From contig CALZFC010000217.1 of the NCBI GenBank assembly GCA_945643635.1, forward strand, positions 50,346 through 114,345: a stretch of DNA of 64,000 nucleotides, in the 5' to 3' direction. The notes below the pieces were generated by a model. That model saw nothing but the letters and a program-made list of their open reading frames with translations, made no database searches and was not told the origin of the DNA. Numbering within the stretch: the first letter of the stretch is position 1; the number at the start of each line of letters is the position of its first letter. The position numbers and the translations under genes were made by a program. This stretch comes from Allodiplogaster sudhausi. Its lineage: Eukaryota > Nematoda > Chromadorea > Rhabditida > Diplogasteridae. Positions 54,380 to 64,000 of the stretch are shown one piece after another.

Positions 54380-55392
54380 GGGTTATGGGGTAAAGTTACT
54401 GAAATTTTTGGAGAATACGAGTATAATACATTTCTGGTCCCTACTACTAGAATCAAGCCGGCAGGAGCCCACTGTGCTAGAATAAATCAGAATTTCAAGA
54501 ACCATCGGCTGAATACATAAAGTCGGGCAAACTTTTTCAAATCGACATGGGTTATGGGGTAAAGTTACTGAAATTTTTGGAGAATACGAGTATAATACAT
54601 TTCTGGTCCCTACTACTAGAATCAAGCCGGCAGGAGCCCACTGTGCTAGAATAAATCAGAATTTCAAGAACCATCGGCTGAATACATAAAGTCGGGCAAA
54701 CTTTTTCAAATCGACATGGGTTATGGGGTAAAGTTACTGAAATTTTGTGGAGAATACGAGTATAATACATTTCTGGTCCCTACTACTAGAATCAAGCCGG
54801 CAGGAGCCCACTGTGCTAGAATAAATCAGAATTTCAAGAACCATCGGCTGAATACATAAAGTCGGGCAAACTTTTTCAAATCGACATGGGTATGGGGTAA
54901 AGTTACTGAAATTTTGGAGAATACGAGTATAATACATTTCTGGTCCCTACTACTAGAATCAAGCCGGCAGGAGCCCACTGTGCTAGAATAAATCAGAATT
55001 TCAAGAACCATCGGCTGAATACATAAAGTCGGGCAAACTTTTTCAAATCGACATGGGTTATGGGGTAAAGTTACTGAAATTTTGTGGAGAATACGAGTAT
55101 AATACATTTCTGGTCCCTACTACTAGAATCAAGCCGGCAGGAGCCCACTGTGCTAGAATAAATCAGAATTTCAAGAACCATCGGCTGAATACATAAAGTC
55201 GGGCAAACTTTTTCAAATCGACATGGGTTATGGTAAAGTTACTGAAATTTTGTGGAGAATACGAGTATAATACATTTCTGGTCCCTACTACTAGAATCAA
55301 GCCGGCAGGAGCCCACTGTGCTAGAATAAATCAGAATTTCAAGAACCATCGGCTGAATACATAAAGTCGGGCAAACTTTTTCAAATCGACAT
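54380..55392 (+). repeat. Six units with repeated positions 26-32 and junction lesions
   Basis: Units 54380 and 54549 share the TTTTTGG lesion (169 bp each). Unit 54888 (167 bp) has GGGTATGGGG at its junction and TTTTGG at positions 26-32. Unit 55225 (168 bp) lacks two junction G. Units 54718 and 55055 are consensus. Confidence 0.88.
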
Positions 55393-56242
55393 GGGTTATG
55401 GGGTAAAGTTACTGAAATTTTGTGGAGAATACGAGTATAATACATTTCTGGTCCCTACTACTAGAATCAAGCCGGCAGGAGCCCACTGTGCTAGAATAAA
55501 TCAGAATTTCAAGAACCATCGGCTGAATACATAAAGTCGGGCAAACTTTTTCAAATCGACATGGGTTATGGGGTAAAGTTACTGAAATTTTGTGGAGAAT
55601 ACGAGTATAATAAATTTCTGGTCCCTACTACTAGAATCAAGCCGGCAGGAGCCCACTGTGCTAGAATAAATCAGAATTTCAAGAACCATCGGCTGAATAC
55701 ATAAAGTCGGGCAAACTTTTTCAAATCGACATGGGTTATGGGGTAAAGTTACTGAAATTTTGTGGAGAATACGAGTATAATACATTTCTGGTCCCTACTA
55801 CTAGAATCAAGCCGGCAGGAGCCCACTGTGCTAGAATAAATCAGAATTTCAAGAACCATCGGCTGAATACATAAAGTCGGGCAAACTTTTTCAAATCGAC
55901 ATGGGTTATGGGGTAAAGTTACTGAAATTTTGTGGAGAATACGAGTATAATACATTTCTGGTCCCTACTACTAGAATCAAGCCGGCAGGAGCCCACTGTG
56001 CTAGAATAAATCAGAATTTCAAGAACCATCGGCTGAATACATAAAGTCGGGCAAACTTTTTCAAATCGACATGGGTTATGGGGTAAAGTTACTGAAATTT
56101 TGTGGAGAATACGAGTATAATACATTTCTGGTCCCTACTACTAGAATCAAGCCGGCAGGAGCCCACTGTGCTAGAATAAATCAGAATTTCAAGAACCATC
56201 GGCTGAATACATAAAGTCGGGCAAACTTTTTCAAATCGACAT

Positions 56243-57089
56243 GGGTTATGGGGTAAAGTTACTGAAATTTTGGAGAATACGAGTATAATACATTTCTGGT
56301 CCCTACTACTAGAATCAAGCCGGCAGGAGCCCACTGTGCTAGAATAAATCAGAATTTCAAGAACCATCGGCTGAATACATAAAGTCGGGCAAACTTTTTC
56401 AAATCGACATGGGTTATGGGGTAAAGTTACTGAAATTTTGTGGAGAATACGAGTATAATACATTTCTGGTCCCTACTACTAGAATCAAGCCGGCAGGAGC
56501 CCACTGTGCTAGAATAAATCAGAATTTCAAGAACCATCGGCTGAATACATAAAGTCGGGCAAACTTTTTCAAATCGACATGGGTTATGGGGTAAAGTTAC
56601 TGAAATTTTGTGGAGAATACGAGTATAATAAATTTCTGGTCCCTACTACTAGAATCAAGCCGGCAGGAGCCCACTGTGCTAGAATAAATCAGAATTTCAA
56701 GAACCATCGGCTGAATACATAAAGTCGGGCAAACTTTTTCAAATCGACATGGGTATGGGGTAAAGTTACTGAAATTTTGTGGAGAATACGAGTATAATAC
56801 ATTTCTGGTCCCTACTACTAGAATCAAGCCGGCAGGAGCCCACTGTGCTAGAATAAATCAGAATTTCAAGAACCATCGGCTGAATACATAAAGTCGGGCA
56901 AACTTTTTCAAATCGACATGGGTTATATGGTAAAGTTACTGAAATTTTGTGGAGAATACGAGTATAATAAATTTCTGGTCCCTACTACTAGAATCAAGCC
57001 GGCAGGAGCCCACTGTGCTAGAATAAATCAGAATTTCAAGAACCATCGGCTGAATACATAAAGTCGGGCAAACTTTTTCAAATCGACAT
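56243..57089 (+). repeat. Five consecutive units, four variant
   Basis: Unit 56243 (168 bp) has TTTTGG; 56411 is consensus; 56581 has A at position 51 (56631); 56751 (169 bp) has the GGGTATGGGG junction; 56920 has the TATATGG junction together with A at position 51 (56970). Confidence 0.88.
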
Positions 57090-57341
57090 GGGTTATGGGG
57101 TAAAGTTACTGAAATTTTGTGGAGAATACGAGTATAATACATTTCTGGTCCCTACTACTAGAATCAAGCCGGCAGGAGCCCACTGTGCTAGAATAAATCA
57201 GAATTTCAAGAACCATCGGCTGAATACATAAAGTCGGGCAAACTTTTTCAAATCGACATGGGTTATGGGGTAAAGTTACTGAAATTTTGTGGAGAATACG
57301 AGTATAATACATTTCTGGTCCTACTACTAGAATCAAGCCGG

Positions 57342-57480
57342 TACGAGCCCATTGTGCTAGAATAAATCAGAATTTCAAGAACCATCGGCTGAATACATAA
57401 AGTCGGGCAAACTTTTTCAAATCGACATGGGTTGTCTGGGTAAAGTTACTGAAATTTTGTGGAGAATACGAGTATAATAA
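57342..57480 (+). repeat. Linked variant block 3 (T84, C86, T94, TCTGGG junction, A51)
   Basis: T at 57342, C at 57344 and T at 57352 repeat exactly the triplet seen at 52088-52098. The next junction, from 57429, reads GGGTTGTCTGGG, and base 57480 is the A allele of position 51. This is the fullest copy of the haplotype in the window. The upstream part of the same unit also lacks one C near 57320. Confidence 0.92.
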
Positions 57481-58106
57481 ATTTCTGGTCCCTACTACTA
57501 GAATCAAGCCGGCAGGAGCCCACTGTGCTAGAATAAATCAGAATTTCAAGAACCATCGGCTGAATACATAAAGTCGGGCAAACTTTTTCAAATCGACATG
57601 GTTATGGGGTAAAGTTACTGAAATTTTGTGGAGAATACGAGTATAATACATTTCTGGTTCCTACTACTAGAATCAAGCCGGCAGGAGCCCACTGTGCTAG
57701 AATAAATCAGAATTTCAAGAACCATCGGCTGAATACATAAAGTCGGGCAAACTTTTTCAAATCGACATGGGTTATGGGGTAAAGTTACTGAAATTTTGTG
57801 GAGAATACGAGTATAATACATTTCTGGTCCCTACTACTAGAATCAAGCCGGCAGGAGCCCACTGTGCTAGAATAAATCAGAATTTCAAGAACCATCGGCT
57901 GAATACATAAAGTCGGGCAAACTTTTTCAAATCGACATGGGTTATGGGGTAAAGTTACTGAAATTTTTGGAGAATACGAGTATAATACATTCTGGTCCCT
58001 ACTACTAGAATCAAGCCGGCAGGAGCCCACTGTGCTAGAATAAATCAGAATTTCAAGAACCATCGGCTGAATACATAAAGTCGGGCAAACTTTTTCAAAT
58101 CGACAT

Positions 58107-58613
58107 GGTTATGGGGTAAAGTTACTGAAATTTTGTGGAGAATACGAGTATAATAAATTTCTGGTCCCTACTACTAGAATCAAGCCGGCAGGAGCCCACT
58201 GTGCTAGAATAAATCAGAATTTCAAGAACCATCGGCTGAATACATAAAGTCGGGCAAACTTTTTCAAATCGACATGGTTATGGGGTAAAGTTACTGAAAT
58301 TTTGTGGAGAATACGAGTATAATACATTTCTGGTCCCTACTACTAGAATCAAGCCGGTAGGAGCCCACTGTGCTAGAATAAATCAGAATTTCAAGAACCA
58401 TCGGCTGAATACATAAAGTCGGGCAAACTTTTTCAAATCGACATGGTTATCTGGTAAAGTTACTGAAATTTTGTGGAGAATACGAGTATAATAAATTTCT
58501 GGTCCCTACTACTAGAATCAAGCCGGCAGGAGCCCACTGTGCTAGAATAAATCAGAATTTCAAGAACCATCGGCTGAATACATAAAGTCGGGCAAACTTT
58601 TTCAAATCGACAT
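58107..58613 (+). repeat. Linked variant block 4 (T84, TCTGG junction, A51)
   Basis: Units 58107, 58276 and 58445 all lack the first junction G (169 bp each), so this loss is shared by three neighbours. Unit 58107 has A at 58156. Unit 58276 has T at 58358 (position 84). The junction at 58445 reads GGTTATCTGG and the same unit has A at 58494. Confidence 0.9.
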
Positions 58614-59119
58614 GGGTTATGGGTAAAGTTACTGAAATTTTGTGGAGAATACGAGTATAATACATTTCTGGTCCCTACTACTAGAATCAAGCCGGCAGGA
58701 GCCCACTGTGCTAGAATAAATCAGAATTTCAAGAACCATCGGCTGAATACATAAAGTCGGGCAAACTTTTTCAAATCGACATGGGTTATGGGGTAAAGTT
58801 ACTGAAATTTTGGAGAATACGAGTATAATAAATTTCTGGTCCCTACTACTAGAATCAAGCCGGCAGGAGCCCACTGTGCTAGAATAAATCAGAATTTCAA
58901 GAACCATCGGCTGAATACATAAAGTCGGGCAAACTTTTTCAAATCGACATGGGTTATGGGGTAAAGTTACTGAAATTTTTGGAGAATACGAGTATAATAC
59001 ATTTCTGGTCCCTACTACTAGAATCAAGCCGGCAGGAGCCCACTGTGCTAGAATAAATCAGAATTTCAAGAACCATCGGCTGAATACATAAAGTCGGGCA
59101 AACTTTTTCAAATCGACAT

Positions 59120-59287
59120 GGGTTATGGGTAAAGTTACTGAAATTTTGTGGAGAATACGAGTATAATAATTCTGGTCCCTACTACTAGAATCAAGCCGGC
59201 AGGAGCCCACTGTGCTAGAATAAATCAGAATTTCAAGAACCATCGGCTGAATACATAAAGTCGGGCAAAAACTTTTCAAATCGACAT
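59120..59287 (+). repeat. 168-bp unit with compensating indels
   Basis: One junction G is lost, two bases are lost near 59170 (ATAATTCTGG), and around 59266-59277 the A run grows by two while the T run shrinks by one (CAAAAACTTTTC instead of CAAACTTTTTC). It holds one of the few insertions in the window. Confidence 0.88.
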
Positions 59288-59794
59288 GGGTTATGGGTAA
59301 AGTTACTGAAATTTTGTGGAGAATACGAGTATAATACATTTCTGGTCCCTACTACTAGAATCAAGCCGGCAGGAGCCCACTGTGCTAGAATAAATCAGAA
59401 TTTCAAGAACCATCGGCTGAATACATAAAGTCGGGCAAACTTTTTCAAATCGACATGGATTATGGGGTAAAGTTACTGAAATTTTGTGGAGAATACGAGT
59501 ATAATAAATTTCTGGTCCCTACTACTAGAATCAAGCCGGCAGGAGCCCACTGTGCTAGAATAAATCAGAATTTCAAGAACCATCGGCTGAATACATAAAG
59601 TCGGGCAAACTTTTTCAAATCGACATAGGTTATGGGTAAAGTTACTGAAATTTTGTGGAGAATACGAGTATAATAATTTCTGGTCCCTACTACTAGAATC
59701 AAGCCGGCAGGAGCCCACTGTGCTAGAATAAATCAGAATTTCAAGAACCATCGGCTGAATACATAAAGTCGGGCAAACTTTTTCAAATCGACAT

Positions 59795-59958
59795 GGGTAT
59801 GGGTAAAGTTACTGAAATTTTGTGGAGAATACGAGTATAATACATTTCTGGTTCCTACTACTAGAATCAAGCCGGTACGAGCCCATGTGCTAGAATAAAT
59901 CAGAATTTCAAGAACCATCGGAATACATAAAGTCGGGCAAACTTTTTCAAATCGACAT
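59795..59958 (+). repeat. Shortest and most altered unit (164 bp)
   Basis: Differences: GGGTATGGG junction (two bases lost); T at 59853 (position 61); T at 59876 and C at 59878 (positions 84 and 86); one base lost in the following CCAC/CCAT site; and a three-base loss (CTG or GCT) at about 59920-59922. The next junction, at 59959, reads GGATTATGGG. It is linked variant block 5 and the unit furthest from consensus. Confidence 0.9.
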
Positions 59959-61141
59959 GGATTATGGGTAAAGTTACTGAAATTTTGTGGAGAATACGAG
60001 TATAATACATTTCTGGTCCCTACTACTAGAATCAAGCGGCAGGAGCCCACTGTGCTAGAATAAATCAGAATTTCAAGAACCATCGGCTGAATACATAAAG
60101 TCGGGCAAACTTTTTCAAATCGACATGGGTTATGGGTAAAGTTACTGAAATTTTTGGGAGAATACGAGTATAATACATTTCTGGTCCCTACTACTAGAAT
60201 CAAGCCGGCAGGAGCCCACTGTGCTAGAATAAATCAGAATTTCAAGAACCATCGGCTGAATACATAAAGTCGGGCAAACTTTTTCAAATCGACATGGGTT
60301 ATGGGTAAAGTTACTGAAATTTGTGGAGAATACGAGTATAATACATTTCTGGTCCCTACTACTAGAATCAAGCCGGCAGGAGCCCACTGTGCTAGAATAA
60401 ATCAGAATTTCAAGAACCATCGGCTGAATACATAAAGTCGGGCAAACTTTTTCAAATCGACATGGGTTATGGGGTAAAGTTACTGAAATTTTTGGAGAAT
60501 ACGAGTATAATACATTTCTGGTCCCTACTACTAGAATCAAGCCGGCAGGAGCCCACTGTGCTAGAATAAATCAGAATTTCAAGAACCATCGGCTGAATAC
60601 ATAAAGTCGGGCAAACTTTTTCAAATCGACATGGGTTATGGGGTAAAGTTACTGAAATTTTGTGGAGAATACGAGTATAATACATTTCTGGTCCCTACTA
60701 CTAGAATCAAGCCGGCAGGAGCCCACTGTGCTAGAATAAATCAGAATTTCAAGAACCATCGGCTGAATACATAAAGTCGGGCAAACTTTTTCAAATCGAC
60801 ATGGGTTATGGGTAAAGTTACTGAAATTTTGTGGAGAATACGAGTATAATACAATTCTGGTCCCTACTACTAGAATCAAGCCGGCAGGAGCCCACTGTGC
60901 TAGAATAAATCAGAATTTCAAGAACCATCGGCTGAATACATAAAGTCGGGCAAACTTTTTCAAATCGACATGGGTTATGGGGTAAAGTTACTGAAATTTT
61001 GTGGAGAATACGAGTATAATACATTTCTGGTCCCTACTACTAGAATCAAGCCGGCAGGAGCCCACTGTGCTAGAATAAATCAGAATTTCAAGAACCATCG
61101 GCTGAATACATAAAGTCGGGCAAACTTTTTCAAATCGACAT

Positions 61142-61321
61142 GGTTATGGGGTAAAGTTACTGAAATTTTGTGGAGAATACGAGTATAATACATTTCTGGT
61201 TCCTACTACTAGAATCAAGCCGGTAGGAGCCCATTGTGCTAGAATAAATCAGAATTTCAAGAACCATCGGCTGAATACATAAAGTCGGGCAAACTTTTTC
61301 AAATCGACATGGATTGTGGGG
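61142..61321 (+). repeat. Linked variant block 6 (T61, T84, T94, GGATTGTGGGG junction)
   Basis: The unit lacks the first junction G and has T at 61201, 61224 and 61234 (positions 61, 84 and 94), while position 86 keeps G. The next junction, from 61311, reads GGATTGTGGGG: it shares G-to-A at position 3 and A-to-G at position 6 with block 1 but lacks the CT of positions 8-9. This looks like a partial or recombinant copy of the haplotype. Confidence 0.9.
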
Positions 61322-62153
61322 TAAAGTTACTGAAATTTTGTGGAGAATACGAGTATAATACATTTCTGGTCCCTACTACTAGAATCAAGCCGGCAGAGCC
61401 CACTGTGCTAGAATAAATCAGAATTTCAAGAACCATCGGCTGAATACATAAAGTCGGGCAAACTTTTTCAAATCGACATGGGTTATGGGGTAAAGTTACT
61501 GAAATTTTTGGAGAATACGAGTATAATACATTTCTGGTCCCTACTACTAGAATCAAGCCGGCAGGAGCCCACTGTGCTAGAATAAATCAGAATTTCAAGA
61601 ACCATCGGCTGAATACATAAAGTCGGGCAAACTTTTCAAATCGACATGGGTTATGGGGTAAAGTTACTGAAATTTTGTGGAGAATACGAGTATAATACAT
61701 TTCTGGTCCCTACTACTAGAATCAAGCCGGCAGGAGCCCACTGTGCTAGAATAAATCAGAATTTCAAGAACCATCGGCTGAATACATAAAGTCGGGCAAA
61801 CTTTTTCAAATCGACATGGGTTATGGGGTAAAGTTACTGAAATTTGTGGAGAATACGAGTATAATAAATTTCTGGTCCCTACTACTAGAATCAAGCGGCA
61901 GGAGCCCACTGTGCTAGAATAAATCAGAATTTCAAGAACCATCGGCTGAATACATAAAGTCGGGCAAACTTTTTCAAATCGACATGGGTTATGGGGTAAA
62001 GTTACTGAAATTTTGTGGAGAATACGAGTATAATAATTCTGGTCCCTACTACTAGAATCAAGCCGGCAGGAGCCCACTGTGCTAGAATAAATCAGAATTT
62101 CAAGAACCATCGGCTGAATACATAAAGTCGGGCAAACTTTTTCAAATCGACAT

Positions 62154-62325
62154 GGGTGGTATCTGGTAAAGTTACTGAAATTTTGTGGAGAATACGAGTA
62201 TAATACATTTCTGGTCCCTACTACTAGAATCAAGCCGGCAGGAGCCCACTGTGCTAGAATAAATCAGAATTTCAAGAACCATCGGCTGAATACATAAAGT
62301 CGGGCAAACTTTTTCAAATCGACAT
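62154..62325 (+). repeat. Longest unit (172 bp), GGTATCTGG junction
   Basis: The junction reads GGGTGGTATCTGG, two bases longer than consensus and containing the TCTGG core of blocks 1, 3 and 4. The unit before it does not carry the T84/C86/T94 substitutions, but it has lost two bases near position 51. Confidence 0.9.
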
Positions 62326-62832
62326 GGGTTATGGGGTAAAGTTACTGAAATTTGTGGAGAATACGAGTATAATAAATTTCTGGTCCCTACTACTAGAATC
62401 AAGCCGGCAGGAGCCCACTGTGCTAGAATAAATCAGAATTTCAAGAACCATCGGCTGAATACATAAAGTCGGGCAAACTTTTTCAAATCGACATGGGTTA
62501 TGGGGTAAAGTTACTGAAATTTTGGGAGAATACGAGTATAATACATTTCTGGTCCCTACTACTAGAATCAAGCCGGCAGGAGCCCACTGTGCTAGAATAA
62601 ATCAGAATTTCAAGAACCATCGGCTGAATACATAAAGTCGGGCAAACTTTTTCAAATCGACATGGGTTATGGGGTAAAGTTACTGAAATTTTTGGAGAAT
62701 ACGAGTATAATAAATTTCTGGTCCCTACTACTAGAATCAAGCCGGCAGGAGCCCACTGTGCTAGAATAAATCAGAATTTCAAGAACCATCGGCTGAATAC
62801 ATAAAGTCGGGCAAACTTTTTCAAATCGACAT

Positions 62833-63844
62833 GGGTTATGGGGTAAAGTTACTGAAATTTTGTGGAGAATACGAGTATAATAATTTCTGGTCCCTACTAC
62901 TAGAATCAAGCCGGCAGGAGCCACTGTGCTAGAATAAATCAGAATTTCAAGAACCATCGGCTGAATACATAAAGTCGGGCAAACTTTTTCAAATCGACAT
63001 GGGTTATGGGGTAAAGTTACTGAAATTTTGTGGAGAATACGAGTATAATACATTTCTGGTCCCTACTACTAGAATCAAGCCGGCAGGAGCCCACTGTGCT
63101 AGAATAAATCAGAATTTCAAGAACCATCGGCTGAATACATAAAGTCGGGCAAACTTTTTCAAATCGACATGGTTGTTTGGGTAAAGTTACTGAAATTTTG
63201 TGGAGAATACGAGTATAATAAATTTCTGGTCCCTACTACTAGAATCAAGCCGGCAGGAGCCCACTGTGCTAGAATAAATCAGAATTTCAAGAACCATCGG
63301 CTGAATACATAAAGTCGGGCAAACTTTTTCAAATCGACATGGGTTATGGGGTAAAGTTACTGAAATTTTGTGGAGAATACGAGTATAATACATTTCTGGC
63401 CCTACTACTAGAATCAAGCCGGCAGGAGCCACTGTGCTAGAATAAATCAGAATTTCAAGAACCATCGGCTGAATACATAAAGTCGGGCAAACTTTTTCAA
63501 ATCGACATGGGTTATGGGGTAAAGTTACTGAAATTTTGTGGAGAATACGAGTATAATACATTTCTGGTTCCTACTACTAGAATCAAGCCGGCAGGAGCCA
63601 CTGTGCTAGAATAAATCAGAATTTCAAGAACCATCGGCTGAATACATAAAGTCGGGCAAACTTTTTCAAATCGACATGGTTATGGGTAAAGTTACTGAAA
63701 TTTTGTGGAGAATACGAGTATAATACATTTCTGGTCCCTACTACTAGAATCAAGCCGGCAGGAGCCACTGTGCTAGAATAAATCAGAATTTCAAGAACCA
63801 TCGGCTGAATACATAAAGTCGGGCAAACTTTTTCAAATCGACAT
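62833..63844 (+). repeat. Local cluster of units with GAGCCAC
   Basis: Units starting at 62833, 63341, 63509 and 63678 read GAGCCACTG where consensus has GAGCCCACTG. I see this lesion nowhere else in the window. Four copies among six consecutive units is what local spread by unequal exchange would give; a run-length error in CCC is the alternative. In the same stretch unit 63171 has the junction GGTTGTTTGGG and A at 63221, and 63509 has T at 63569 (position 61). Confidence 0.88.
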
Positions 63845-64000
63845 GGGTTATGGGGTAAAGTTACTGAATTTTGTGGAGAATACGAGTATAATACATTTCT
63901 GGTCCCTACTACTAGAATCAAGCCGGCAGGAGCCCACTGTGCTAGAATAAATCAGAATTCAAGAACCATCGGCTGAATACATAAAGTCGGGCAAACTTTT
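63845..64000 (+). repeat. Partial terminal unit
   Basis: The unit is cut by the window edge after 156 bases. It has lost one A near 63868 (TGAATTTTG) and one T near 63959, the latter creating a GAATTC site at 63955-63960 that consensus units lack. Confidence 0.9.

Larger units (their letters stand above)
1..64000 (+). repeat. 170-bp satellite DNA array, window-wide
   Basis: The sequence repeats head-to-tail with a 170-base period from the first base to the last. I counted 376 complete units and one 156-base partial unit, all in one orientation, with no inserted element and no non-repeat spacer. Unit lengths range from 164 to 172 bp and the great majority are exactly 170 bp. Neither array end is inside the window. 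A unit near 170 bp matches nucleosome-plus-linker length, a property shared by many centromeric and pericentromeric satellites in animals and plants; that location is an inference, since no centromere protein data are available here. I do not recognise the family. No higher-order repeat can be defined, because most units are identical and the variants are irregularly spaced. Confidence 0.98.
53193..64000 (+). repeat. Diverged right segment, about 75% variant units
   Basis: Sixty-four units (the last one partial), of which I count 48 with at least one difference from consensus and 16 without. Units range from 164 bp (start 59795) to 172 bp (start 62154). New here are lesions at monomer positions 26-32 (TTTTGTGG becoming TTTTTGG, TTTTGG, TTTGTGG or TTTTGGG), loss of the first junction G, and loss of one C from the GAGCCCAC site. 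Deletions far outnumber insertions, and many lie in runs of G, T, A or C. This is either the ageing edge of the array or a stretch of poorer consensus; the linked substitutions argue that at least part is real. Confidence 0.9.

Noticed and set aside
61664..62233. Longest minus-strand frame, 189 codons, and similar 124-156 codon frames at 52871-53245, 56089-56463, 59733-60203
   Set aside because: Units of 168 bp are a multiple of three, so deletions that shorten 170 to 168 fuse the frames of neighbouring units. The length comes from indels, and the peptide is the same repeat read on.
1..64000. CRISPR array
   Set aside because: The whole 170-bp unit is repeated; there are no unique spacers between short repeats and no cas genes.
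1..64000. Higher-order repeat organisation
   Set aside because: Positions of variant units are irregular and most units are identical, so no multi-unit period can be supported.
1..64000. Human-type alpha satellite, suggested by the 170-bp length
   Set aside because: The length is close but the base sequence is not one I recognise as alpha satellite, and the CENP-B box is absent.

Overview
The whole 64 kb window is one tandem satellite DNA array. I see no gene, RNA gene, mobile element, CRISPR array or single-copy flank at any position. The unit is 170 bp, 40% GC by my count, always in the same orientation. By hand count there are 376 complete units plus a 156-base partial unit at the right edge. 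The array runs off both ends of the window. Megabase-style head-to-tail repetition of a nucleosome-sized, non-coding unit points to eukaryotic heterochromatin (centromeric, pericentromeric or subtelomeric). I do not recognise the monomer as human alpha satellite, Arabidopsis 180-bp, CentO/CentC or another family I can recall, so the host is not named.

In this report 'mpos' is the position inside the monomer, with mpos 1 set at the first G of GGGTTATGGGG (window base 1). Layout: 1-6624 has 39 units, nearly invariant, with four that differ by a 1-2 bp deletion, all at mpos 1-11. 6625-38244 has 186 consecutive units of exactly 170 bp in which I see no difference at all. 38245-53192 has 88 units, about 20 carrying a variant. 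53193-64000 has 64 units (last one partial), of which about 48 differ from consensus. Variation is therefore strongly polarised to the right.

The variants are not random. They concentrate in the unit junction (mpos 1-11), mpos 26-32 and mpos 51. A set of linked substitutions (T61, T84, C86, T94, followed by an altered next junction) recurs as a haplotype from 51.5 kb onward and looks like a diverged monomer subtype. The polarity fits the usual picture of a homogenised array core and a decaying edge. However, most other right-hand variants are 1-2 bp deletions, many in short homopolymers, so falling consensus quality toward a contig end or a repeat-collapse artefact cannot be excluded from sequence alone.

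The repeated minus-strand reading frames of 68 codons are a by-product of the repeat and are not annotated as genes. I found no evidence of a new protein-based biological system here; what merits follow-up is the array's homogeneity, its polarity and the linked variant haplotype.
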